64,000 bases of DNA from positions 1,578,001 through 1,642,000 of the forward strand of contig NZ_QYUK01000011.1 in NCBI RefSeq assembly GCF_003590945.1, read 5' to 3'. Source of the DNA: Oleomonas cavernae. GTDB lineage: Bacteria > Pseudomonadota > Alphaproteobacteria > Zavarziniales > Zavarziniaceae. The position numbers were made by a program, and so were the translations under genes. Of the stretch, positions 42,320-52,133 are shown piece after piece; position 1 is the stretch's first letter; each line of letters starts with the position of its first letter. Below the pieces are notes generated by a model. It saw only the letters and a list, made by a program, of their open reading frames with translations, did no database searches and was not told where the DNA came from.

Positions 42320-43254
42320 TCACCGTGCCGGGGGGGCCGCGGCGGGCTTGGCCGGTTCGGCCTGTGCGTTGACCGAGGGCAGCGGCGGGCCGGCCGGCGG
42401 GGCGGGATCGGGGATGGCATCGGGCTCGAGCGAGTATTCGACGATCTTGATGAAGTCGAGCTTGTCGAAGCGCACCCAGGGCCTGACCCGGACCACGCCG
42501 TTGGTCACCGTTTCGATCGAGCCGATGGGCAGGCCGGGCGGAAACATGCCGCCCAGGCCTGAGGTGACGATGCGGTCGCCAGGGTGGACCTTGGTGCCGG
42601 CGGCGAGATAGCTGAGCCGCGGCAGAGCGGAGTTGTCGCCCTCCAGCACGCCGCGCGCCTGGCCGCCCTCCAGCGCCACGGGCACGCGGCTGTTGAGGTC
42701 GGTCAGCAGCAGCAGGCGGGCCGACTGGTCGCCGGCGGCGATCACCCGCCCGACCACGCCGGTCCCGGTCATGCCGATATGGCCGGCGGCAACGCCCGCG
42801 CTGGCGCCGGCATCGACCACCACCGTGCGCACGAAGGGCCCGCCGCCTTCGGCGATGACGCGGGTGGTGACGAAGCGCACGGCGGGTTCGTCACGCACGT
42901 GGAGCAGGCTGCGATAGGTCGCGTTTTCGATCGCCAGGCGCCTGGCCGTGGCGGCCCAGGCGCGCAGCCGCTCGTTTTCCTCGTGCAGGGCCTGATTCTC
43001 GGCATAGAGGTTGAACCAGCCGTCGACCGTGGCGATGCCGTCCTTGACGCTGGCGATCGGCTGGGCCGCCAGTTCCAGCACCGGCGCCATCATGTCGATC
43101 ACCAGCGCCCGCCCGCGTTCGAGCAGCATCGAATCGACCTTACCGAGGATGACCAGCCCGCCGCCAGCAGGAGCAGCGCCAAAAAGGCGAAGCGCTGGGC
43201 CAGCGCCTTGAAGGGCGCTGTCAGGCTGGTCACGCGGAGCGGTTGCTGGCGCAC
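42320..43254 (-). pseudogene. mreC: rod shape-determining protein MreC, frameshifted in the N-terminal helix
   Basis: From GTG 43254 (AAGGAT upstream) the frame reads R-Q-Q-P-L-R-V-T-S-L-T and the first part of the transmembrane helix, then shifts near 43157-43160. The rest ('KVDSMLLERGRALVIDMMAPVLELAAQP', coiled coil at 'ENQALHEENERLRAW', beta domains 'GVVGRVIAAGDQSARLLLLTDLNSRVPV') is in a second frame starting at ATG 43129. Adding one G to the GGG run restores a normal 311-residue MreC. MreC scaffolds the elongasome in the periplasm and is usually essential in rods, so a sequencing deletion is the likeliest cause. If real, only a product without its membrane anchor could be made from 43129. 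Confidence 0.9.
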
Positions 43255-43303
43255 GCTATGATCCTTAGGGGCAAATCACCCCGAGTCTGTGGACCAATTG
43301 AAA

Positions 43304-44383
<1,080 letters not shown>

Positions 44384-44491
44384 CTATCCGCCTGCCATCT
44401 GGTTGCGCTCTTTTAGAGGCTATATGTCCGGGGCTCAAGCATGCTGCGGCGATTGTTCGCGGCAATGGGGGCGACAGTGCCCCCAAGGCCG

Positions 44492-45022
44492 TCACGATCC
44501 CCCGCCGCAGGCCAGGGTGCGCCGGGCGACATCGGCGCTGGCCGCCAGTTCCGGGGTGGCGGCCAGGGCGCGCAGCAGCAGGAAGCCGCGGTCGGAGGGC
44601 ATCTGGACCAGGATTTCGCCTTGCGCGGGCGCCGCCGCGGGGGTGGAGGGGCCGGCGACCAGCAGGTGAATCGGCTGCCCGCCCGCCTTGGTGTCGTTGA
44701 TCACGAAGACATTGTCGGTCGCGGCATCGAACAGGGAGAGCGAGAAGTAGCCGTTGGGCGGGGTGGCGCTGACCGCCACCGGCCCGGCCGCCAAATCCAG
44801 GGTGCAGCTCGAATAGAGCAGGTCCGGGCTGGGCAGGACCACCCGGCGGGCGGTGTGGTCCACCGGCGGGGTGTGCATGGGCTTGTTGAAGCCGCCGGCA
44901 ATTTCGGCCGAGCGCTCGATGACCGCCGCCATGATCAGGCGCGGCGCATACCACACCGTGGCCAGGTGGACCGGCACGGCGATCAGGACAACGATGCCCA
45001 GGGCGCGCAGGAAGCCGCTCAT
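44492..45022 (-). CDS. DUF1254-like protein
   Basis: A 176-residue protein with one N-terminal hydrophobic helix ('[17 protein letters not shown]'), then a domain resembling DUF1254: '[26 protein letters not shown]' and '[20 protein letters not shown]' (shown as P-S-P-D-L-L-Y-S-S and F-D-A-A-T-D-N). Probably periplasmic and anchored. Its ATG overlaps the stop of the DUF1214 gene (ATGA), so the pair is translated together and the two halves likely form one complex. Function unknown. Confidence 0.8.
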   Translation of the reverse strand: MSGFLRALGIVVLIAVPVHLATVWYAPRLIMAAVIERSAEIAGGFNKPMHTPPVDHTARRVVLPSPDLLYSSCTLDLAAGPVAVSATPPNGYFSLSLFDAATDNVFVINDTKAGGQPIHLLVAGPSTPAAAPAQGEILVQMPSDRGFLLLRALAATPELAASADVARRTLACGGGS

Positions 45023-45597
45023 GACCGGCACTCCCCGCGGCTGATGCTGGGCAGGGCGGCCTTGGCCGGGTCGGCCGCGATCTCGGCCGCGGGATTGTAG
45101 AGGCGCACCACCAGGACCAGGCTTTCGGCCTGGCCGGTAGGCAGCCAGTCGCCCGGTTGCTCGGCCTTGGCGACCTTGATATGGAAGCGGCCATCGGCCG
45201 CACGGGCGACATTGGCGCCGTTGTAGGACCAGCGATTCTGGGCATTCTCGATCAGGAAATGGTCGCCCGCATAGAGCGTGATCGACCACCAGCGCGCGGC
45301 CGGGTCCCTGCCCTCCAGCGTGTAGGTGCAGTTGGCATCCAGTGCCCGGCCCTCGTCATCGCTGTCGGCGAAGAAATAGATCGTCTCCGACCGGTTGAGT
45401 GCCAGCAGCGCCCCGACCGCCACCGCCGCCCGGGTGTAGAAGCCGCGATCGGCACCGCCGGCATCGAGCGGCGTCGACCAGGCACCGACATGAAGCCCCG
45501 ACCGTTTGACCACCTGGGTCACGGCCAAGGCCGCCGAGCCCAGGCCCAGCGCCACACCGACGATCGCGATCGCCAGCCACTTCAAGATTCGCCGCAT
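45019..45597 (-). CDS. DUF1214-like protein
   Basis: A 192-residue protein with an N-terminal membrane helix ('WLAIAIVGVALGLGSAALAVT') and a DUF1214 domain: 'GAWSTPLDAG', 'FYTRAAVAVGALLAL', 'ETIYFFADSD', 'WWSITLYAGDHFLIENAQNRWS' (in part). DUF1214 and DUF1254 often occur together in one protein or adjacent genes; here they are split. ATG 45597 follows GGGGGAG. The full frame extends to 45648 without better start evidence. Confidence 0.82.
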   Translation of the reverse strand: MRRILKWLAIAIVGVALGLGSAALAVTQVVKRSGLHVGAWSTPLDAGGADRGFYTRAAVAVGALLALNRSETIYFFADSDDEGRALDANCTYTLEGRDPAARWWSITLYAGDHFLIENAQNRWSYNGANVARAADGRFHIKVAKAEQPGDWLPTGQAESLVLVVRLYNPAAEIAADPAKAALPSISRGECRS

Positions 45598-45672
45598 GGC
45601 TCCCCCGCCGTTTTTTGCATAGTGCGGGAAGATTGTTTGAAATGTCACGCCATGAGCGACGACTTCAACGGG

Positions 45673-47742
45673 TCAGGCGATCAGGAGAAAATCGGCACTG
45701 GTCAAATTGTTGATCCCGGTCAGCGTGGCAACCTCGATGGCCTGGCCGGCCCCGTTGCCGTCGGCGTCGAAGGAAAGCAGGCCCGTGCTCTTTTTGAACA
45801 GGAAGGTGGCTGCACCCGTCGAGGCGACCGGTGCGTTGGCGACGACCAGGTTCAGGGCAGTGATGTCAAAGCCGTCCTGGCGCAGAACGATCAGATCCGT
45901 CCCGCGGGTGAAATCGTCGATCGTATCGTGGCCTTCGCCCTTGCCCTCGAACCGGAACTGGTCGGCCCCGGCCCCGCCGAAGAGTTTGTCGAGGCCGCTA
46001 CCGCCGATCAGAATATCGTCGCCGTCACGGCCGAGGAGCCAATCGTCGCCCCCCTGCCCGTCCAGAATATCGGCACCGTTCGTGCCGGACAGGCGATCGT
46101 CCTGATACGAGCCGCGCAAGGACTCGATCGAGGTGAACAGGTCGCCCTTCGCCTCGCCCGTGTTCAGGCTGCCATCCAGCAGATCGACGGTCACCGCGGT
46201 CTCGAAGCGTGCCACGTCGCGCCCCGCGCCGCCGTCCATCCGGTCGGCGCCGGCGCCACCGATCAGCAGGTCGTTGCCCGCCTCGCCCAGCAGGCGGTCG
46301 TTGCCGGCACCGCCGACCAGCCGGTCGTTGCCGGCATCGCCCGAAAGCGTATCGCCAAGCGCCGTGCCGATGGTGGTGTCGACATCGGGCGTGCCCGCGT
46401 CGACCAGGGCCGTGGTCCGCGTATCGAGTGTCTGCGTCAGGGTCTGGCCGTCATGAGTCCATGACAGCACGACACGGCCATCGCCCAGATCGCCAAGCTG
46501 TACCCAGCCGCCATCCGCCGCCGCGATCTTGAACGAAGACCCGACGATCGCCCCGTCGCCATCATATTGCTGCAGGACGATGCGGTGATCGGCACCGCCC
46601 GGGGTGTCATCCTGCTCGAGCGACAGGGCCATGACGAAGCCGCCGTCCGGCAGGGCCACGATCGAGAGGGTCTCGACGTGCTCGCGCGTGCTGCCGGTCC
46701 AGCGTCCGCCGGCAATTTTGGCGAAGTCGCCCGCCGGCTGAAGCGCTGCCGTGAATTGTCCCAGGTAGGGCACGCCGCCGATCTCGACCACGGCAAAGAT
46801 ATCGCCGCCTTCGACGGTGGCGGCGCCCAGCACGGTGAGACCGCTCAAGACCGGCTGCCCGTCGAGGCTGGCCAGGGGGATCGTCGTGTTGAAGCTGCGC
46901 TGAAGCGTGCCGTCGGCACGGAACGCGCCCATGGACAGGACAAACGACTCCGTCCCAACGCTGTTCACCCAGACCACGCCGAGCAGATCACCGGCGCGCT
47001 CGATCACCGCGGCATCGCCAACCGGCGTCCCATCCAGCAGCACCGCCGGCTGGCTTGCCACGTCCGGATCGATCTTGCGGGCATAGAGCCCCGAAAGCTG
47101 AGGCACATAGGTTTGGGACCGATAGGCGGCGAGGAAGCCCGCGCTGTCGAAAGCGCCGACCGTCACGCCCTCAATGGAGGTTTCGAGAGCATAGCTATCC
47201 TCAATACCTTCATAATAGTATTCATCAGCCTCTTCGTCATAAAATTCGGCATACTCATTGTAGTAAACGTCTATTAATTCACCCCGGACGACAAACTCGA
47301 AATCATCATAAGTTGTACTATCACCCAGTACATACGCCGTATAATAATCCTGATAGTATGTCTTTTCGTAGTAGCCCGTATCATCATAAGGCTCGCCGAA
47401 ATACTCATAGTGTTCGATGAGGTTCGACGAGAACAGGAACCTGGAACCATCGCCCCCCGTCAACGCCCGATCGAAGGCCGGCGGCGTGACAAGGTCGGGG
47501 AAATCTTGGTAATAGCCGGGCGTGGGCGGCCTGGGCGGCAGCGAGGGATCCGGCACCTCGACCTGCAGCACGGTTTCGATCGCCCCGGCAACCCCGCCGA
47601 GCCGATCGATCTTCAGGCCGTCGACCGTGGTCTTCTCGGCATCCGTTGCCGCGAAATAGAAATGGATCTGACCGGCGGCGTCGACGGTGGAGGAAAAGGC
47701 CTCCCGATCAATGGCGACGCCTGGCGTGTTCCAGTTGCGCAT
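45673..47742 (-). CDS. RTX calcium-binding protein with tyrosine-rich insert, probable type I secreted
   Basis: A 689-residue protein without an N-terminal signal peptide. The C-terminal third has RTX nonapeptides (G-N-D-R-L-V-G-G-A-G-N-D-R-L-L-G type) in two blocks, about 46210-46340 and 45960-46090, followed by the hydrophobic C-terminal domain typical of type I secretion substrates. The middle is beta-rich with repeated 'DG.IVGSSFKIA'-like strands, as in bacterial beta-propeller or cadherin-like adhesins. Residues about 115-195 (47180-47410) are extraordinary: 19 tyrosines in about 78 residues, with many Asp/Glu, encoded by visibly AT-richer DNA. No ABC exporter is adjacent. Confidence 0.87.
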   Translation of the reverse strand: MRNWNTPGVAIDREAFSSTVDAAGQIHFYFAATDAEKTTVDGLKIDRLGGVAGAIETVLQVEVPDPSLPPRPPTPGYYQDFPDLVTPPAFDRALTGGDGSRFLFSSNLIEHYEYFGEPYDDTGYYEKTYYQDYYTAYVLGDSTTYDDFEFVVRGELIDVYYNEYAEFYDEEADEYYYEGIEDSYALETSIEGVTVGAFDSAGFLAAYRSQTYVPQLSGLYARKIDPDVASQPAVLLDGTPVGDAAVIERAGDLLGVVWVNSVGTESFVLSMGAFRADGTLQRSFNTTIPLASLDGQPVLSGLTVLGAATVEGGDIFAVVEIGGVPYLGQFTAALQPAGDFAKIAGGRWTGSTREHVETLSIVALPDGGFVMALSLEQDDTPGGADHRIVLQQYDGDGAIVGSSFKIAAADGGWVQLGDLGDGRVVLSWTHDGQTLTQTLDTRTTALVDAGTPDVDTTIGTALGDTLSGDAGNDRLVGGAGNDRLLGEAGNDLLIGGAGADRMDGGAGRDVARFETAVTVDLLDGSLNTGEAKGDLFTSIESLRGSYQDDRLSGTNGADILDGQGGDDWLLGRDGDDILIGGSGLDKLFGGAGADQFRFEGKGEGHDTIDDFTRGTDLIVLRQDGFDITALNLVVANAPVASTGAATFLFKKSTGLLSFDADGNGAGQAIEVATLTGINNLTSADFLLIA

Positions 47743-47827
47743 TGTGCCCCCCAGATGGAACCATTGACCCTGGTACGGACGCCGATGCCGGTTCCCTGTG
47801 GATCAGGCGGCGAATTCCCCCTCGCCG

Positions 47828-47859
47828 CCACCAGGCGCTCGACCCACCAGGCGCTCGAC
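47828..47859. repeat. perfect 16-bp tandem direct repeat
   Basis: CCACCAGGCGCTCGAC occurs twice in a row (47828-47843 and 47844-47859), between the divergent RTX and methyltransferase genes. It could be a regulator binding pair or replication slippage. Nothing else is evident in this 201-bp gap. Confidence 0.6.
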
Positions 47860-47943
47860 GCCGCAGTTGAATGTGGTCCAGCTTATACGCCCCCCGCGCT
47901 AGCGTCGAATAGGGATATCACCGCCGGTGTCAGCCATTGTCCG

Positions 47944-48672
47944 ATGAGCGACGAGCCCTATGACCACCCTCGCCTGGTGGCACTCTATGACCGCCTGAAC
48001 CCTGCCGCGGCCGATACCGATTTCTACCTGCGACTGGCGGGTGATACGCCTCGGCGTATTCTTGATCTTGGTTGCGGCACCGGACTGCTGACCATGGCGC
48101 TGGCCGCCCGCGGCCACCTGGTCAGCGGCCTGGACCCGGCGACGGCCATGCTCGAGGTTGGCCGGCGGCGTGCCGGTGGCGCCCGCGTCCGCTGGATCGC
48201 CGGCGACGCAAGAAGCACGACGCTCGACGCCCGGTTCGACCTGATCATCATGACCGGGCATGTCTTCCAGGTCTTCCTGACCGACGCCGACATCCACGCG
48301 GTTCTCGCCAACGCCCGCCGGCACTTAGGCCCAGGCGGCCGCCTCGCCTTCGACTCCCGCAACCCGCTGACCCGCCCCTGGGAACGCTGGACGCCCGAGA
48401 CCTCCCGCCGCCGCCTCGCCGACGCCCGGGTCGAGCTCGAACACCATCTGCTCGCGCTGGACGGTGACCTGGTGAGTTTCGAAACCCGCTATCGCTTCGA
48501 CAACGGCGCGACCCTGGCGACCACCAGCCGCCTGCGCTTCCTGCCCCAGGCGGCGATCGCGGGGCACCTGGCGGCGGCGGGGTTCGGCGCGGTGGACTGG
48601 TTCGGCGACTGGCATGGCGCGACCTGGACGGCCGGGCATGGTGAGATCATCGCGGTGGCACGGGCGGGATAG
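47944..48672 (+). CDS. class I SAM-dependent methyltransferase
   Basis: A 242-residue Rossmann methyltransferase. Motif I is 'ILDLGCGTGLLTMAL', the acidic residue ending strand 2 is Asp in 'SGLDPATAML', and 'RWIAGDAR' is motif III. It transfers a methyl group from SAM; substrate unknown. ATG 47944 begins a protein of normal length; the open frame extends far upstream through the intergenic region but without family similarity. Single gene, no operon partner. Confidence 0.87.
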   Translation: MSDEPYDHPRLVALYDRLNPAAADTDFYLRLAGDTPRRILDLGCGTGLLTMALAARGHLVSGLDPATAMLEVGRRRAGGARVRWIAGDARSTTLDARFDLIIMTGHVFQVFLTDADIHAVLANARRHLGPGGRLAFDSRNPLTRPWERWTPETSRRRLADARVELEHHLLALDGDLVSFETRYRFDNGATLATTSRLRFLPQAAIAGHLAAAGFGAVDWFGDWHGATWTAGHGEIIAVARAG

Positions 48673-48725
48673 CGGCGATTGCCGGGGCCGAGGGCAGGTT
48701 TAGCCCGACTTGGTCGGCGTTCTTA

Positions 48726-49904
48726 CTAGTTATCGGATCGGATGAGCTTGATGTCCTGTTCCGCGGCCCAGCCGGCGATGTCTCCCCGGCGCAGCGCCGT
48801 CGCCATCAGGCCCGGGAACTGATCGGGCGTGCAGGCAAACACGGGAATGCCCAGCGCTGCCACCTTCGCCGACAGGGCGGGATCATAGGCAGGGCGACCG
48901 GTGTCGGTCAGCGCCAGCAGCACGATCACGTTGACGCCGATCAGCGACAGCCGTGCCAACCGGCCGACCAGTGCCTCGGCATCGCCACCTTCGTAGAGGT
49001 CGGTGATCAGCACCAGGTGGGCCTTGCCCGGCCGTTCGATCCGATCTTCGCAATAGGCGACAGCGCGATTGATGTCGGTGCCGCCGCCAAGCTGGACGCC
49101 GAACAGGACCTCGACCGGATCGGCCAGTTCCTGGGTCAGGTCGACGATCGCGGTGTCGAAGCATACCAGCTTGGTCGCGACGACCGGCAGGGACGCCATC
49201 ACCGCCGCGAAGATCGAGGCATAGACGACCGAGCTCGCCATCGATCCCGACTGGTCGACGCACAAGGTTACTTCGTCGAGATCGACGATGCGGTGCTGCT
49301 GGCGCAGGAAGCCGATCAGCCGCTCGGGCACCACGGTGCGATGCTCGGCCTGATAGTGCCGGAGATTGGCCCGGATGGTGCGTGGCCAGTCGATATCGGC
49401 GAAGCGCGGACGGCTGGTGCGGCGCGATCGGTCGAGCGCGCCGCGGATCGCGTCGGCGGTACGCCGTTCAAGCCGTTCCATCAGCGCCGCGACCACCTTG
49501 GCGATCACGATCCGCGCGGTTTCCTTCGTCTTCTCGGGCATCACGCCGCGCAGCGAAACAAGGTCGGCGATCAGATTGACGTCGGCCTCGACCGTCGCCA
49601 GGAATTCGGGCTCCAGCAGCATCTGGCGCAGGCCCTTGCGCTCGAAGGCGTCCTTCTGGATCACCTGCACCACGGGGGTGGGGAAGAATTCGCGGATATC
49701 GCCCAGCCATTTCGCGACACGCGGCGCCGATCCGCCAAGCCCGCCGCGGCCCTTCTTCGGGACATCCTCGCCATCGCCATAGAGCGCAGTCAGCGCAGCG
49801 GACATGCGCCGGTCACTGTCAGAGAGACCGCCGCCCTGCGCGTCTTCTGGCTCGACGCCGAGTGCCAGCGTCCAGCGGCGGCCGCGTTCGTCGCTCTCGT
49901 TCAT
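48726..49904 (-). CDS. VWA (CoxE-like) protein of the SWIM/MoxR operon
   Basis: A 392-residue protein. Residues about 205-385 form a von Willebrand A domain with an intact metal-ion site: D-Q-S-G-S-M (217-222), Thr in 'GGGTDINRA' and Asp in 'LITDLYEGGD'. The N-terminal half is helical and CoxE-like. VWA proteins next to MoxR ATPases generally act as their partner in remodelling or inserting metal into target proteins. The ATG overlaps the stop of the DUF5682 gene by 4 bp, so it is the last gene of the five-gene operon. It is cytoplasmic. Confidence 0.9.
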   Translation of the reverse strand: MNESDERGRRWTLALGVEPEDAQGGGLSDSDRRMSAALTALYGDGEDVPKKGRGGLGGSAPRVAKWLGDIREFFPTPVVQVIQKDAFERKGLRQMLLEPEFLATVEADVNLIADLVSLRGVMPEKTKETARIVIAKVVAALMERLERRTADAIRGALDRSRRTSRPRFADIDWPRTIRANLRHYQAEHRTVVPERLIGFLRQQHRIVDLDEVTLCVDQSGSMASSVVYASIFAAVMASLPVVATKLVCFDTAIVDLTQELADPVEVLFGVQLGGGTDINRAVAYCEDRIERPGKAHLVLITDLYEGGDAEALVGRLARLSLIGVNVIVLLALTDTGRPAYDPALSAKVAALGIPVFACTPDQFPGLMATALRRGDIAGWAAEQDIKLIRSDN

Positions 49905-52129
49905 CGCGGCGCTCCGGCATTCAGCAACTCGATCACCCGGGCCTGATGCCGGGGCCAGATTTCCGCCGCACCCGCGATCAGGCGGTAGCCCTTGGCGCCA
50001 CCGCCGCCGCGCTCGAACAGCGCGTCCATCAGACGCCGCCGCTCGGACCGGTCGAGGCCTGAGAAGACCCGGCGAAACAGCGGCAGGCTGCTGGTGAAGG
50101 CATCCCCCTCCAGCGCCATCAGCCAGGCATCGACCGCGCCGCGCAACGGCATGTCATGGATCAGCCGCTCGCCGGAGCCCTCGAAGAAACCTTCGAAAAA
50201 GCCCGCCGCCTCGGCGACCGGCGTGCCGGGCGACAGCATCCGCGTCAACAGGTCGGCCGCTTCCCCGGCGGCGAGCAGTTCGACCTCGTAGAGCAGCCGC
50301 GCCGCCGTGCCGGCAATGAGGCGGGTCGCCTGGTCGTCCCGCAGGAGCGATTGCAGGGCGTGGTGCCAGTTCGCTGTGACCTCCGCGTCGAGCTGAGCGA
50401 GCTGGATCGCGGCATCGGCGGCAAGGATCGCGGCGCGCAGCTTGCCCGCCGCTTCGGTATCGAGATTGCGCGCGGCATAGGACAGTGCGAGCGCGGCCTG
50501 TACCACGATGCGTGGCATCAGCGTGCCCAGATGTTCGACGGTCCCGGCACGCGCCTCGCCATAGCGCAGGATGTCGGCCATGGGCGGGAGGGCAGAAAGC
50601 AGGGCCTGACAATCGCTGGTGAGGGCGGCCTTTTCTTCCAGCGCGGCGATACCGTATGCCGTGGCGCGCGGCAGGCCGGCGATCATCGCGTTGCGCACCA
50701 GCGCCGCCAAGGCGCCCAATTCGGGCTCGCCGCGCATCGCCTCCATCACCCGGCCGGCCGCCGCCTCGGCGATGGTCGAGCCATACACCAGGTTCTCGAT
50801 CAGCCGCACCGCGAATTCGGGCTGCCAGCAGAGTTGCCAATTCTCCCGGAAGGTACCACGGCTGCCGCCGGCATCCGCCAGCTGGCCCCAGGGGACATCG
50901 AGCGCATTCAAGCGGTGCAGCAGGGTGGAGCGGGCAAGACCGCTTTCGCTGCGCAGGTCGAGCGTCAAGGATCGCTCCAGCGCCTCGGGCTTCAGCCGTG
51001 TCGCCTTCTGCTGGCGCTGAAGATCTTCGAGCAGCGGGGCGAGCGGCGTGGCCGCCGGGATCGACCCGACGCCCGCGCCGATCAGCAGGTCGGCCGCGAC
51101 GTCATTCCAAACCGCCCGCTCGCCATGGCACAGGCAGGCGATCACCGCCTCGCGCAATTCCTCGAAGCCCGGTGCGGGACGATTGCGCAGCGCGGCCAAG
51201 GCGGAGCCCAGCCGCTGCGCCTCGATCGTCGAGGCCGTCGACACGAAATGCCCCCGGTCGCGCAGCGCGCGCGACACCTTGGTCAGCCAGACGGCGACGC
51301 GATCGGTATGGTTGCGTGTTTCCCACAGATGGGTGCACCAGCCGGGCGCCACCACGCCGGCGCCATAGCCGCTCGCCCGCGCCAGGCGGGGTGCGGTCCA
51401 GGGCGCCCAGGTGGCCTTGATCTTCGCTTTCGGGCGGCCTTTCAGCAGTTCGCGGTCGGCACTGAGGCTGCGCCGCTCGGCCAGGGCCGGCACATGCCAC
51501 GCGCCGCATACCACGGCGACCGCCCCTTCGCATTCCCTGGCGGCCTTGGCGATCTCGATCCGCATATGTGCCTCGCGCGCCGCCTCGCGGGCCGAAGGTT
51601 CTCCCACCTCTGCCCGAAGCGCCGTCATCGCATCGGCGACCGCCGCGAACACCGGCCCGGACGCGGGGTTTTCCTCGATCACGTCGGACCACCAGGATTC
51701 GCCGTCGTCATAGCCGGCCGCCGTCGCCAGCGCGCCGATCGGATCGCGGCTGATCGGATTCTCGTCGGCGTGGCTCGCCGCGTCGTCCTCGATCCCGCCG
51801 CCGGCCATGCCCAGCCGGTCGGACGCCGGCAGGTCGATGAAACGCAACACGGCACCCTGCCGCACCGCCCAGCGGGCGGCTTGATATTCGGGCGAGTAGT
51901 CGGCAAAGGGATAGAAGCTGGCCCTGGCCGGGTCCTCCTCGGCATAGGTGAGCAATGCCACCGGCGTCGCCATGTCCGGATCGGCGAGCATCGGCAACAG
52001 GTCCGACGCATCCGCCGGCCCCTCGATCAGCACCGCCTGCGGGCGGAGTTGGTCAAGCGCCTCCACCAGCCGCCGGGCCGATCCCGGCCCGTGATGGCGG
52101 ATGCCGAACAGGGAGACCAGGCCTGCCAT
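49901..52129 (-). CDS. DUF5682 family protein
   Basis: A 742-residue protein. The N-terminal domain has 'FGIRHHGPGSARRL' (HHGPGS at 12-17), 'VLIEGPAD' (Glu36) and 'VVCGAWHVPAL' (GAWH at 209-212), an arrangement resembling EreA/ChaN/TraB-like enzymes where Glu and His residues form the active site. The remaining 450 residues are mainly helical and lack recognised repeats. It is thus a candidate enzyme of the operon, possibly a hydrolase or peptidase-like factor; this is inferred from motif likeness. It is 4 bp from the MoxR gene and overlaps the VWA gene by 4 bp. Confidence 0.82.
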   Translation of the reverse strand: MAGLVSLFGIRHHGPGSARRLVEALDQLRPQAVLIEGPADASDLLPMLADPDMATPVALLTYAEEDPARASFYPFADYSPEYQAARWAVRQGAVLRFIDLPASDRLGMAGGGIEDDAASHADENPISRDPIGALATAAGYDDGESWWSDVIEENPASGPVFAAVADAMTALRAEVGEPSAREAAREAHMRIEIAKAARECEGAVAVVCGAWHVPALAERRSLSADRELLKGRPKAKIKATWAPWTAPRLARASGYGAGVVAPGWCTHLWETRNHTDRVAVWLTKVSRALRDRGHFVSTASTIEAQRLGSALAALRNRPAPGFEELREAVIACLCHGERAVWNDVAADLLIGAGVGSIPAATPLAPLLEDLQRQQKATRLKPEALERSLTLDLRSESGLARSTLLHRLNALDVPWGQLADAGGSRGTFRENWQLCWQPEFAVRLIENLVYGSTIAEAAAGRVMEAMRGEPELGALAALVRNAMIAGLPRATAYGIAALEEKAALTSDCQALLSALPPMADILRYGEARAGTVEHLGTLMPRIVVQAALALSYAARNLDTEAAGKLRAAILAADAAIQLAQLDAEVTANWHHALQSLLRDDQATRLIAGTAARLLYEVELLAAGEAADLLTRMLSPGTPVAEAAGFFEGFFEGSGERLIHDMPLRGAVDAWLMALEGDAFTSSLPLFRRVFSGLDRSERRRLMDALFERGGGGAKGYRLIAGAAEIWPRHQARVIELLNAGAPR

Positions 52130-52133
52130 CGGC

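Noticed and set aside
47828..47859. CRISPR-like repeat
   Set aside because: Only two adjacent units without spacers and no cas genes.
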